This document shows, piece by piece, positions 34,810 to 42,552 of a stretch of 64,000 bases of DNA. This DNA comes from Tabrizicola fusiformis. Lineage in GTDB: Bacteria > Pseudomonadota > Alphaproteobacteria > Rhodobacterales > Rhodobacteraceae. Made by a program: the position numbers and the translations under genes. The notes under the pieces are model-generated. The model had not been told where the DNA came from. It was given only the letters and a program-made list of their open reading frames with translations, and did no database searches. The DNA lies in NCBI RefSeq assembly GCF_013328815.1, contig NZ_JABUHN010000004.1, positions 186,001 through 250,000 on the forward strand, read 5' to 3'. Position 1 is the first letter of the stretch. Each line of letters opens with the position of its first letter.

Positions 34810-34854
34810 ATCACGCATTTGCATTTTATGACATATTTTGAAATATTGCGTGAT
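34810..34854. repeat. ATCACGCA inverted repeat flanking an AT-rich core
   Basis: ATCACGCA (34810-34817) and TGCGTGAT (34847-34854) enclose 29 nt of AT-rich DNA that itself holds the small palindrome ATATTTTGAAATAT. It is the most AT-rich spot noted in the window. Confidence 0.55.
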
Positions 34855-35383
34855 AATTCATTGCCAAATCTGGCGTCGCACACGCCGCCCGACGCGATGG
34901 GTAGAGAGCGGCCCGGTCGGTAAAATTCTCGACATTGACACAAACACGCCCCGATGCCGACACTTGGGCTCTGTTGTCTCGTCTACAGGAAAGATCCTGT
35001 CTCGGATCGGCCCATTGGTTCCAAATCCCGGTGAATTCCGCTGCGGAAAACACCAGATCGCGGCTTCGGCTTCTGCGGCCGGAGGAGCGCGGGGGAGGTC
35101 AGGACCAACACCCTTTCGGGGGTGGGGACGTGAAGAGAGGGGGCAATCCGGGGCGGGAAGCGGTGGGGGCCGCGTCCGGTCCCCGTCGTCGGATCGGGGG
35201 GGAATACCCGGTCCGGGGGCGTGCGGAGACCGTGCGGGCCAAAGCCCGGCCAGACTGACGCCGAGGGGGATGCGGGGGCATCCTCCTCGGGGTCGCTGGC
35301 CGGCGGCACGCGGGGCAGCCGGACGCCCAGCCTGTCAATCCGGGGGTGCGCCCCCGCCATATATGGTTGTGAGCTGCCAAGCC

Positions 35384-36760
35384 ATGCACCGTTCCTTGTC
35401 TGTTCTGGCCTTGTGCCTGCTTTCCGCCTGTGCCGTCTCACCCGCTGCGGAAGTGACCAAAAGCACCGCCACCGAAGCGGGCTTTGGCGTCAGCCTGCCA
35501 CCGGCAGAGACGCTTGCAGCGCCGGTCACCCGCTCGCCCGGGCGGGGCAATGCCGAGCTGGCCCGCGACTTCCTTGACCTTGAATTCCGCATGGAAAGCG
35601 GGCGCAGCCTGCCGGTCCTGACGCGCTTTGAAGGGCCGATCACCGTGGCGTTGCGCGGCGACGTACCCGCCAGCGCGCAGGCCGAATTGCAGCGCCTGAT
35701 CACGCGGTTCCGCAGCGAGGCCGGGCTTGACCTGCAACCCGCCGCACCGGGCAGCGCCGCCTCGATCACCATTGAATTCCAGCCGCGCAGCGCCATGCAG
35801 CGCGTGGTGCCCACCGCCGCCTGTTTCGTGGTGCCGAACGTCAGTTCCTTTGCCGAATACCGCGCCGCCCGCAACACCGCGACGGTGGATTGGGCGCAAC
35901 TGACCCGGCGCGAGCATGTGGCGATCTTCGTGCCCTCGGACACCAGCCCGCAAGAGGTGCGCGACTGCCTGCACGAGGAAATGGCGCAGGCGCTCGGGCC
36001 GCTGAACGACCTCTATCACCTGACCGATTCCGTCTATAACGACGACAACTTCCACACCGTCCTGACCGGCTTCGACATGCTGATGCTGCGGCTGCACTAT
36101 GCGCCGGAACTCCGCTCGGCGATGAACGAAGCCGAGGTGGCGGCGCGGCTGCCCGCCATCCTTGCCCGGTTGAACCCGGCCGGGCAGAGCCTGCCCAGCG
36201 ATCCGAAATCCATCGCGCCGCGCACATGGGTTGCCGCGGTCGAGAATGCCTTTGGCGTGCGCGGCGGCCCGGATGGCCGACTTTCGGCGGCAGAGCGGAT
36301 GCTGTCGATGGCCATGGCGCAGGGCTGGACCGACGGGCGGCTGGCCTTTTCGTGGTATGCGGTGGGCCGGGCGCAGGTGGTGTCGGACCCCGAACGCGCC
36401 GTGCGCGCCTTTACCGAAGCGCGCCGCATCTGGCGCGCCCTGCCGGGGGGCGAGGTTCACGTTGCCCATGTCGATATGCAGCTTGCGGCCGTCGCCCTGT
36501 CCTCGGGTCAGAACGAAGCCGCAATCTCTTTTGCCGACCGCGCCATTCCGGCCGTTCGGGCGGCGCAGAATGCCGGGCTCTTGGCCACGCTCATGCTGAT
36601 CAAGGCCGAAGCGCTTGAGAACCTTGGCCGCGTGGCCGAGGCCAAGGCGCTGCGTCTCGACAGTCAGCCTTGGGCGCGCTATGGCTTCGGCGCAGAGCGG
36701 CAGGTGCGGGCCCGGACGGCGGAGATCGCCCAACTGGGGGCGCGCGGGGCGCGCGGATAG
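35384..36760 (+). CDS. DUF2927 domain lipoprotein
   Basis: 458 residues. The N-terminus MHRSLSVLALCLLSACAVSP carries a lipobox (LSAC), so the mature protein is a lipid-anchored periplasmic or outer-membrane-facing protein. The DUF2927 region covers about 60-300, with CFVVPNVSSFAEYRA and DCLHEEMAQALGPLNDLYHLTDSVYNDDNFHT, a pattern resembling metallopeptidase-like HEE cores. The C-terminal third looks helical and TPR-like (ERAVRAFTEARRIWRAL). An earlier ATG seven codons upstream is possible. It sits between moxR and its VWA partner. Confidence 0.85.
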   Translation: MHRSLSVLALCLLSACAVSPAAEVTKSTATEAGFGVSLPPAETLAAPVTRSPGRGNAELARDFLDLEFRMESGRSLPVLTRFEGPITVALRGDVPASAQAELQRLITRFRSEAGLDLQPAAPGSAASITIEFQPRSAMQRVVPTAACFVVPNVSSFAEYRAARNTATVDWAQLTRREHVAIFVPSDTSPQEVRDCLHEEMAQALGPLNDLYHLTDSVYNDDNFHTVLTGFDMLMLRLHYAPELRSAMNEAEVAARLPAILARLNPAGQSLPSDPKSIAPRTWVAAVENAFGVRGGPDGRLSAAERMLSMAMAQGWTDGRLAFSWYAVGRAQVVSDPERAVRAFTEARRIWRALPGGEVHVAHVDMQLAAVALSSGQNEAAISFADRAIPAVRAAQNAGLLATLMLIKAEALENLGRVAEAKALRLDSQPWARYGFGAERQVRARTAEIAQLGARGARG

Positions 36761-36800
36761 GCCGGGGCAATGGCCCCTGCCGCAACAGGCGGGGGCAGGC

Positions 36801-36968
36801 TTGATCGTCATTGGCGGGTTCATTCTGGGGGCGGCAATCGGCGGATTGACCGCCAAACGGCGCGGCGGCAGGCGGCTGGACATCCTGCAATATGCGGCGG
36901 GCTATGCCATTGCCTTCACGCTTCTGGGCCTCTTCGCCACCATCTTCATCGACCGCATGGCGCGGTAG
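36801..36968 (+). CDS. Tiny membrane protein upstream of the VWA gene
   Basis: 55 residues from a TTG start: IVIGGFILGAAIGGLTAKRR, a basic linker GGRRLDILQYAA, then a second helix AIAFTLLGLFATIFIDRMAR. The two predicted helices and the RRGG-RLD linker recall a short protein found next to CoxE-type VWA genes in Rhodobacteraceae. The start is uncertain because no ATG is in frame after the upstream stop; GGGGGCAGGC precedes the TTG. It ends 3 nt before the VWA ATG, so it is cotranscribed with it. Confidence 0.65.
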   Translation: MIVIGGFILGAAIGGLTAKRRGGRRLDILQYAAGYAIAFTLLGLFATIFIDRMAR

Positions 36969-36971
36969 CCG

Positions 36972-38153
36972 ATGTTCCTGCCCTTCTTCCAGGCGTTGCG
37001 GGGTGAAGGGGTTCCCGTCTCGCTGCGGGAATATCTGGGCTTTCTCGAAGGCATGGCGGCGGGTCTGGTGACCTATGACGCCGAAGGGTTCTACTACCTC
37101 GCCCGCACCGTGATGGTGAAGGACGAGCGCCACCTTGACCGTTTCGACCGCGCCTTTGCCGCCGCCTTCAAGGGGCTTGAGGCGATCACCCCCGAAGAAG
37201 TGGTCGCGGCGCTGGACCTGCCCGCAGACTGGCTGGCCAGACTGGCCGAAAAGCATCTGACGCCCGAGGAAAAGGCCGCGATTGAGGCGCTTGGCGGCTT
37301 TGACAAGCTGATGGAAACGCTGAAAGCCCGGCTGGCCGAGCAGAAGGAACGCCATCAGGGCGGCAACAAATGGATCGGCACCGCCGGCACCAGCCCCTTC
37401 GGCGCCTATGGCTATAACCCCGAAGGCGTGCGCATCGGTCAGGACGAAAGCCGCCACCAGCGCGCGGTCAAGGTCTGGGACAAGCGCGAATTCCGCAATC
37501 TGGATGATCAGGTTGAACTGGGCACCCGCAACATCAAGGTGGCGCTGCGCCGGTTGCGCCGCTGGGCCCGCGACGGTGCGACCGAGGAGCTGGATCTGGA
37601 TGGCACGATCCGCGCCACCGCGCATAACGGCTGGCTCGACGTGCAGACCCGGCCCGAGCGGCGAAATGCGGTGAAGGTGCTGCTGTTTCTCGACATCGGC
37701 GGCAGCATGGACCCGCATGTCAAGGTGATGGAGGAACTCTTCAGCGCCGCAAGGGCCGAGTTCAAGCATCTGGTGCCCTTCTACTTCCACAACTGCCTCT
37801 ATGAAGGCGTCTGGCGCGACAATGCCCGGCGCTGGAACGCCCAGACCCCGACATGGGAGGTGCTGCGCAGCTATGGCTGCGATTACAAGGCGATCTTCGT
37901 CGGCGATGCCGCGATGTCGCCTTACGAAATCCTGCATCCCGGCGGCGCCAACGAACATTGGAACCCCGAGGCTGGCAAAGTCTGGCTGCAACGCGCCTGT
38001 GACCAATGGCCGAACCATCTCTGGATCAACCCCGTGGCCGAGGCGCATTGGCAATATACCCAGTCCACCCGCCTGATTTCCGAGATTTTCGGCGGGCGGA
38101 TGGTGCCGATGACGCTGGAAGGAATTTCCCGCGGGATCAGGGAGTTGCGTTGA
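36972..38153 (+). CDS. VWA domain protein, CoxE family
   Basis: 393 residues. The N-terminal helical region is followed by SPFGAYGYNPEGVRIGQDESRHQRAVKVWDK-type family sequence. A VWA domain starts at VKVLLFLDIGGSMD, whose MIDAS has Asp241, Gly, Gly, Ser, Met; the canonical DxSxS is here DIGGS, as in many CoxE proteins. The C-terminal half (HLWINPVAEAHWQYTQSTRLI) is conserved in the family. CoxE proteins pair with MoxR ATPases (see 33899). It overlaps the next gene by one base. Confidence 0.9.
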   Translation: MFLPFFQALRGEGVPVSLREYLGFLEGMAAGLVTYDAEGFYYLARTVMVKDERHLDRFDRAFAAAFKGLEAITPEEVVAALDLPADWLARLAEKHLTPEEKAAIEALGGFDKLMETLKARLAEQKERHQGGNKWIGTAGTSPFGAYGYNPEGVRIGQDESRHQRAVKVWDKREFRNLDDQVELGTRNIKVALRRLRRWARDGATEELDLDGTIRATAHNGWLDVQTRPERRNAVKVLLFLDIGGSMDPHVKVMEELFSAARAEFKHLVPFYFHNCLYEGVWRDNARRWNAQTPTWEVLRSYGCDYKAIFVGDAAMSPYEILHPGGANEHWNPEAGKVWLQRACDQWPNHLWINPVAEAHWQYTQSTRLISEIFGGRMVPMTLEGISRGIRELR

Positions 38154-38515
38154 TGCTTTCCTCTGCTTTCACCCTCTGGCGGCGCCACCGGCTCTTGGTC
38201 AGTGCCTTTGTTCTGGCCTGCGCGCTGGCGCTGTTCTTTGCGGCGCGTTTCACGGTGCAGGCCATCTACTGGGCCAATCACCGCGATGAGGGGATTACAC
38301 CCTGGATGACGCTGGGCTATATCGCCCATAGCTGGCAGGTGCCCCCGCAAGAGATCGAGGCGCGGGTCGGCCTGCCCCCGCCGCAGGGCCATCCCAAGCC
38401 GCTGGTGGAACTGGCCGGTGAACAGCATGTCACCGTCGCCGAACTGATCACCCGGATCGAGGCCGCCATCGCGGCGATCCGCGCCGAAGAGGCGGCGCGC
38501 CGGGCCGCGCCATGA
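38153..38515 (+). CDS. Membrane-anchored protein of unknown function
   Basis: 120 residues. One strong membrane segment (LLVSAFVLACALALFFAARFTV) sits at about 14-36. A conserved-looking stretch follows, ANHRDEGITPWMTLGYIAHSWQVPPQEIEARVGLPP, and the tail is a charged helix of Ala and Glu. It starts on the last base of the VWA stop and overlaps the DedA gene by 4 nt, so the three are translated together. I do not recognise a family; the context suggests envelope function. Confidence 0.75.
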   Translation: MLSSAFTLWRRHRLLVSAFVLACALALFFAARFTVQAIYWANHRDEGITPWMTLGYIAHSWQVPPQEIEARVGLPPPQGHPKPLVELAGEQHVTVAELITRIEAAIAAIRAEEAARRAAP

Positions 38516-39111
38516 CCGATGGACTGCTGGCGCTGATCCCGGTCTGGGGTCTGTGGCTTCTGGCGGGAACCACGCTCGCCTCGTGTCTTGCGCTGCCGAT
38601 CCCGGCTTCGCTCATGATGCTGACGGCGGGGGGATTTGCGGCGGCGGGCGATCTGGTGCTGTGGCAGACCATGGCGGCGGCGCTGACCGGCGCGGTGGCG
38701 GGCGACCAGATCGGCTATGCCGCGGGGCGCCATGGCGGCCGCCGCCTTTTGGCGCTGGTGGGGCGCGACGGCACGCGGGCGGTGGCGCTGGACAAGGCCG
38801 CCGCGCTGATGGCCGCGCGCGGCGGGCTGGCGGTGTTTCTGACGCGCTGGCTCTTTTCGCCGCTCGGCCCTTGGGTGAACCTGACGGCGGGCAGCCTGCG
38901 TTACCCTTGGGCGCGCTTCACCCTTTGGGGCATCGCGGGCGAGGCGGTCTGGTGCGGGCTTTATACCGGGCTTGGCCATGTGTTCGGCGGCAATATTCAG
39001 GCCGCTTCGGCGCTGGCCGGGTCGGTTTTGGGATTTCTGGCGGCGGCGGCGGTGGCCTTGGGGCTGGGCCTATGGTTGCTGGCGGTGATCCGCAAGGAAC
39101 GCAGCCGTTGA
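38512..39111 (+). CDS. DedA family membrane protein
   Basis: A 199-residue SNARE-associated/VTT-domain membrane protein. Motifs: GDQIGYAAGRHGGRRLL, then FLTRWLFSPLGPWVNLTAGSLRYPWARF, which corresponds to the DedA F/GRF-x-P-x-R...G region though it is diverged (FLTRWLFSPLG). DedA/VTT proteins act as lipid scramblases or in proton-dependent membrane homeostasis. It is coupled to the upstream membrane protein and followed after 31 nt by an M48 peptidase gene. Confidence 0.82.
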   Translation: MTDGLLALIPVWGLWLLAGTTLASCLALPIPASLMMLTAGGFAAAGDLVLWQTMAAALTGAVAGDQIGYAAGRHGGRRLLALVGRDGTRAVALDKAAALMAARGGLAVFLTRWLFSPLGPWVNLTAGSLRYPWARFTLWGIAGEAVWCGLYTGLGHVFGGNIQAASALAGSVLGFLAAAAVALGLGLWLLAVIRKERSR

Positions 39112-39142
39112 ACCCCGACCGGCGCCTGCCCATATTCCCGGC

Positions 39143-39832
39143 ATGAGCGCGCTTCTGATCCCCGCCCTGCTGGCCATCGCCTATGCGCTGGCAATGATGA
39201 AATTCTCGGTCTGGCAGACCCAGAAATCGCTGGCGGCAGGCTCAAAGCCGCTGCGCGACCCCGAGGTGACGGCGCTGGCCGCGCGGCTGGCGCGGGCGCT
39301 GGACCTGCCCGCGATCAAGGTCAATGTGTTTGACGCCGATGTGGTCAACGGTCTCGCGGCGCCGGACGGCCAGATTTACCTGACGCGGGCCTTTCTGGCG
39401 CGCAAGGCACAGGGGCTGGTCACGGCCGAAGAGCTGGCCTCGGTCATCGCGCATGAATTGGGCCATGTGGCGCTGGGCCATCTGCGGCGGCGGATGATCG
39501 ACTTTACCGGGCAGAATGCGGTTTTCGTCGTGCTGTCGGCAGTGCTGAACCGTTTTCTGCCCTTCATCGGTATCTGGATCGCCAATCTGATTTCCACCGC
39601 GATGATGGCCCGCCTGAGCAGGCGGGATGAATTTGAGGCCGATGCCTATGCCGCCGCCCTGCTGACCAAGGCCGGCATCGGCACCGCGCCGCAGAAATCG
39701 CTGTTCCGCAAACTGGGTGCGCTGACCGGCGGCGCGGCTGGCAAGCCGCCCGCGTGGATGATGAGCCACCCCGCCACAGAAGACCGCATCGCCGCGATCG
39801 AAGCGATGGAGCGCCGCTGGCAGACCGCGTAA
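39143..39832 (+). CDS. M48 family zinc metallopeptidase
   Basis: A 229-residue membrane peptidase with an N-terminal anchor (LLIPALLAIAYALAMMKF), zinc motif VIAHELGHVALGH, a second hydrophobic segment (AVFVVLSAVLNRFLPFIGIWIANLI) and the third ligand in RRDEFEADAYAAALL. The C-terminal MSHPATEDRIAAIE is standard for HtpX-like M48 proteins. It is likely involved in membrane protein quality control. The gene ends one base before the palindrome array and is convergent with the PIN gene. Confidence 0.9.
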   Translation: MSALLIPALLAIAYALAMMKFSVWQTQKSLAAGSKPLRDPEVTALAARLARALDLPAIKVNVFDADVVNGLAAPDGQIYLTRAFLARKAQGLVTAEELASVIAHELGHVALGHLRRRMIDFTGQNAVFVVLSAVLNRFLPFIGIWIANLISTAMMARLSRRDEFEADAYAAALLTKAGIGTAPQKSLFRKLGALTGGAAGKPPAWMMSHPATEDRIAAIEAMERRWQTA

Positions 39833-39833
39833 C

Positions 39834-39899
39834 GAAATTCGTTGCAACGAATTTCCAAATCTCTTGGAAGAGATTTGCAAGTTTCTTCCAAGAAACTTG
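39834..39899. repeat. Array of three abutting 22-nt palindromes
   Basis: Units at 39834-39855, 39856-39877 and 39878-39899, each exactly 22 nt with no spacer. Unit 1 is a perfect palindrome (AATTCGTTGCAACGAATT core). Units 2 and 3 have 10-nt arms (CAAATCTCTT and CAAGTTTCTT) around GG or CC. The array fills the whole gap between the M48 stop and the PIN stop. It recurs in changed sequence but the same geometry at 23433, 54310 and, with longer units, 63770. Confidence 0.9.
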
Positions 39900-39900
39900 G

Positions 39901-40443
39901 CTAAACCCCCAGCGCCTTGGCCAGCTTCGGCAGTTGCGCCCGTTTCAGCAGCTTTTTCAGCGGGATGTCGCCGCCCGACAGCCGCTCTGCCGTGGCATGG
40001 ACTTGCGCCACCACCGCCGAAACATCGGCTGGATGGCCTGACCAGAGTTCCCACAGGAACCCGTCCGGGTCGCGCCGTTCGATCTCTTCGTCGGCCAGCA
40101 CGGGCCGGGGAAAATCCTGTGCGTTGAAGGTCACGATGGCATCGGCATGGCCCGCGATGGCCACCGCCAGCACATGGATGTCATTGGGGTCGGGCAAGGT
40201 CAGCCGCGCCTCGATATTGGGCTGTTCGCGCACGACAGCACGCGGAAAGGCCGCGCGCGCCAGCAGCGCCTCCCCCTCGGCAACCGCCATCGCCTCGGGG
40301 CCAAGCTTGACCGTGGCGCGCGTCCATTCGCGCAGGATGCGGTCGGACCAGAGCGGTTCGTAAAGCCCGCGCGCCGCCACCCCCAGAAGGACTTCGCGCA
40401 GCACGGTGGGATACAGAACGCAGGCGTCCAGAACCGCCCGCAT
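39901..40443 (-). CDS. PIN domain protein (probable endoribonuclease toxin)
   Basis: 180 residues. MRAVLDACVLYPTVLREVL carries the first PIN acid (Asp6). PDPNDIHVLAVAIAGHADAIVTFNAQDFP supplies the central acids, typical of the PIN_3-type predicted toxins that cleave RNA with magnesium. No antitoxin gene is recognisable beside it. It begins 2 nt after the stop of the RlmI-like gene, so they are cotranscribed. It may be a housekeeping or captured PIN protein rather than a classic module. Confidence 0.82.
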   Translation of the reverse strand: MRAVLDACVLYPTVLREVLLGVAARGLYEPLWSDRILREWTRATVKLGPEAMAVAEGEALLARAAFPRAVVREQPNIEARLTLPDPNDIHVLAVAIAGHADAIVTFNAQDFPRPVLADEEIERRDPDGFLWELWSGHPADVSAVVAQVHATAERLSGGDIPLKKLLKRAQLPKLAKALGV

Positions 40444-40445
40444 CC

Positions 40446-41687
40446 TCAGCCGTCCAGCCGGAAGGCCAGCGCCTTGAGATAGCCGCTCTCGGCCAGTTGC
40501 GGCAGGATCGGGTGATCCGGCCCGGCAAAGCCGGTGTGGATCAACTGCCCGCGCCGCCCGCCCCGCCCGATGCCACGGGCGCTGGCATTTCGGAAGGCGG
40601 CAAGGTCGGCGGCATGGCTGCACGAACACAGCACCAGATAGCCGCCCGGCGCCACCAGCGGCGCCGCCAGCCGGGCGATCCGCTCATAGGCCCGCAGGCC
40701 CGCCTCAAGCGCCGGTTTGGCGGGCGCAAAGGCCGGCGGGTCGCAGATCACAAGATCGAACAGCGCGCCCTCGGTCCCCAAAGCCTCAAGCACGTCAAAG
40801 GCATCACCCTGCCGCGTGGTGAAACGGTCGGCAAAGCCCGAAGCCGCCGCCCCCTGCGTGGCCAGCGCCAGCGCCGCAGCACTGGCATCCACCGCCAGCG
40901 CCGCCTCTGCCCCACCGGCCAGCGCCGCCAGAGCAAAGCCGCCGACGTGCGAAAACACGTCCAGAACCCGCCCGCCCCGCGCCAGCGCGGCGGCAAAGGC
41001 GTGGTTCGGGCGCTGATCGAAGAAAAGCCCGGTCTTCTGCCCGCCCAGCACATCGGCCAGATAGGTGGCGCCGTTCATCGGCACCGGAACCGGCCCGTCC
41101 ACCGCGCCTTGCAGCAGCAGGGTTTCCTCGGCCAACCCTTCCAGCCCGCGCGCGCGGCCGGTGCCGTTCTTGACCACCGCCGAAACGCCCGTCACCTGCA
41201 CAAGGGCGGCCACCAGCGCCGCAAGATGCGCCTCGGCCCAAGCGGCATTGGGCTGCACCACGGCGGTATCGCCGAAACGGTCGATCACCACGCCCGGCAG
41301 GCCATCGGCCTCGGCATGGACCAGCCGGTAAAAGGGGGCCGCAAACAGCCGCGCCCGCAGCGCCAGCGCCCGCGCGATGCGGGCCACGAACCAGTCCTGA
41401 TCAATCACCGCCGCAGGATCGCGGTCCAGCATCCGCGCCACGATCCGCGATTTGAGGTTGACGGTCACCAGCCCCAAGGGCCGCCGCTCGCCATCCTCCA
41501 GCACGGCCAGCGCGCCGGGGGCCAGCGCCTGCGTGCGCCGGTCGGTCACCAGTTCGTCGGAATAGACCCAAGGGAAGCCGTGGCGGATCGCCCGCGCCTC
41601 GGCCTTGGGTTTCAGGCGCACCACGGGCAGGCCGCGGGAGGCTGCGGTTTCGGGATCGGCGGGGGCGGAATGCGAAGGGGAGGTCAT
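40446..41687 (-). CDS. RlmI-like 23S rRNA (cytosine-5) methyltransferase family protein
   Basis: About 413 residues. The N-terminal PUA domain (RLKPKAEARAIRHGFPWVYSDEL) is followed by a linker and a Rossmann SAM-methyltransferase domain: VLDVFSHVGGFALAAL (motif I), DLVICDPPAFAP (motif IV) and VLCSCSHAADLAAF (motif VI with the catalytic-type Cys). This is the RlmI/RlmK class that modifies 23S rRNA. Two adjacent ATGs exist; the second has better spacing to GGGGAGG. Ribosome binding site and start lie inside a perfect inverted repeat, described separately. Confidence 0.88.
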   Translation of the reverse strand: MTSPSHSAPADPETAASRGLPVVRLKPKAEARAIRHGFPWVYSDELVTDRRTQALAPGALAVLEDGERRPLGLVTVNLKSRIVARMLDRDPAAVIDQDWFVARIARALALRARLFAAPFYRLVHAEADGLPGVVIDRFGDTAVVQPNAAWAEAHLAALVAALVQVTGVSAVVKNGTGRARGLEGLAEETLLLQGAVDGPVPVPMNGATYLADVLGGQKTGLFFDQRPNHAFAAALARGGRVLDVFSHVGGFALAALAGGAEAALAVDASAAALALATQGAAASGFADRFTTRQGDAFDVLEALGTEGALFDLVICDPPAFAPAKPALEAGLRAYERIARLAAPLVAPGGYLVLCSCSHAADLAAFRNASARGIGRGGRRGQLIHTGFAGPDHPILPQLAESGYLKALAFRLDG

Positions 41688-41700
41688 CATGACCTCCCCT
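41676..41700 (-). promoter_or_regulatory. Perfect inverted repeat hiding the RlmI-like start and ribosome binding site
   Basis: On the minus strand AGGGGAGGTCAT and ATGACCTCCCCT are perfect 12-nt complements around one base. The Shine-Dalgarno AGGGGAGG pairs with CCTCCCCT just inside the coding region and the start codons fall in the turn, so the mRNA can mask its own translation start. Confidence 0.75.
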
Positions 41701-41727
41701 TAGCCTGTTCTGCGCGGTTGCGAAAGC

Positions 41728-42411
41728 CTAGCGCTGTGCCGTCACCAGCACCGGCGCCGGGGTCAGCGCCTGACTGACCAGCCCCGGGTCGGTCACCTGT
41801 GCCGAGAGTTCGCGGCGGATCACCTCGGCCAGCCGGGCGACCACGACGACGCGCTGGGTCTGGCCCATCTGATCCTCGGCAATCGCCTGCGCGCCGCCAG
41901 AAGCCTTGATATCGGCGACCACCGCACGCGGCCCGTCGATCACCTGCCCGGTGGCGGCATCGGTCACGGTCAGATTGAAATGCAGCGCATGGGTGCCGCC
42001 CACGGTATAGCGGGTCTTTTCGGTCAGACAGTGAAAGCGGGTCACCTCGATCACCACATTCACCGCACGGCCATGGGTCATCGGGCCGGATGCTTCGGCG
42101 GCGGCCTCTTGGAAGATCCGTTCGACCTGAGCATAGCGGTCACCGCGCGGCTCGCCGCGCCAGACGACATCGGCGATCGGGTAGAACACATTGGCTTCGG
42201 ATACCCGCAGGTCGCGCGGCACCGAGATGGCGACCTGCCGCACGTCATATTGCGCCTTCAGCACCTTGCGCGGGGCAACCGCGTCATGGCCGACGCTGGC
42301 CGGCTGCTGCGGCGAGACGACGACGGCGGCACGGCTGGCAGGATCGGGGCTGACACAGGCGGTCAGCGCGGCGACAAGCGGCAGGGCAATCAGGAAACGG
42401 GGCGAGGGCAT
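41728..42411 (-). CDS. Lipoprotein of the DUF6778 type
   Basis: 227 residues. The signal MPSPRFLIALPLVAALTACVS has a lipobox (LTAC), so the protein is lipid-anchored. The body reads KAQYDVRQVAISVPRDLRVSEANVFYPIADVVWRG and later EVTRFHCLTEKTRYTVGGTHAL, a pattern I associate with a Rhodobacteraceae family of unknown function. The DUF label is from memory and is tentative. It precedes the methyltransferase on the same strand after a 40-nt gap. Confidence 0.7.
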   Translation of the reverse strand: MPSPRFLIALPLVAALTACVSPDPASRAAVVVSPQQPASVGHDAVAPRKVLKAQYDVRQVAISVPRDLRVSEANVFYPIADVVWRGEPRGDRYAQVERIFQEAAAEASGPMTHGRAVNVVIEVTRFHCLTEKTRYTVGGTHALHFNLTVTDAATGQVIDGPRAVVADIKASGGAQAIAEDQMGQTQRVVVVARLAEVIRRELSAQVTDPGLVSQALTPAPVLVTAQR

Positions 42412-42552
42412 GATCCGGGCCTTCTGGCTGTGCCTCACAGGCGAGGCTTTCGTCCTTAATGCCCGGTAAATGTGGCTGGATTGCGGAGAATCCGGCACAT
42501 TTCGGCGGTGATGCCGCGGTTTCATTCTGTTTTGGAAACAATCATCCGGGGT

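Larger units (their letters stand above)
34739..35383. other. 645-bp gene-free segment of unusual composition
   Basis: No convincing gene on either strand. The first part (34800-34870) is markedly AT-rich for this genome and contains nested inverted repeats. The part from about 35060 to 35350 is strongly G-rich on the + strand (runs such as GGGGGTGGGG and CGGGGGGGAA) and lacks normal codon periodicity. Small hairpins such as CACCC-tttc-GGGGGTG and GGGGG-TGCG-CCCCC occur. Open frames here have atypical composition (Pro/Arg-rich, no matches I recognise). It could be a remnant of inserted DNA, a structured RNA, or a promoter-rich spacer. Confidence 0.5.

Noticed and set aside
34826-35053. A 75-residue minus-strand frame in the AT-rich part after moxR
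   Set aside because: It crosses the AT-rich inverted repeat, has no ribosome binding site and no known similarity.
34983-35441. A 152-residue Pro/Arg-rich minus-strand frame in the gene-free segment
   Set aside because: No start signal, no recognised motifs and extreme base composition; it also runs into the DUF2927 start on the other strand. Kept as noncoding with caution.
33899-38153. MoxR/VWA pair as a ternary-type antiphage system
   Set aside because: The neighbours (DUF2927, DedA, M48) are envelope housekeeping types, and no nuclease, NTPase sensor or mobile-element genes accompany them.
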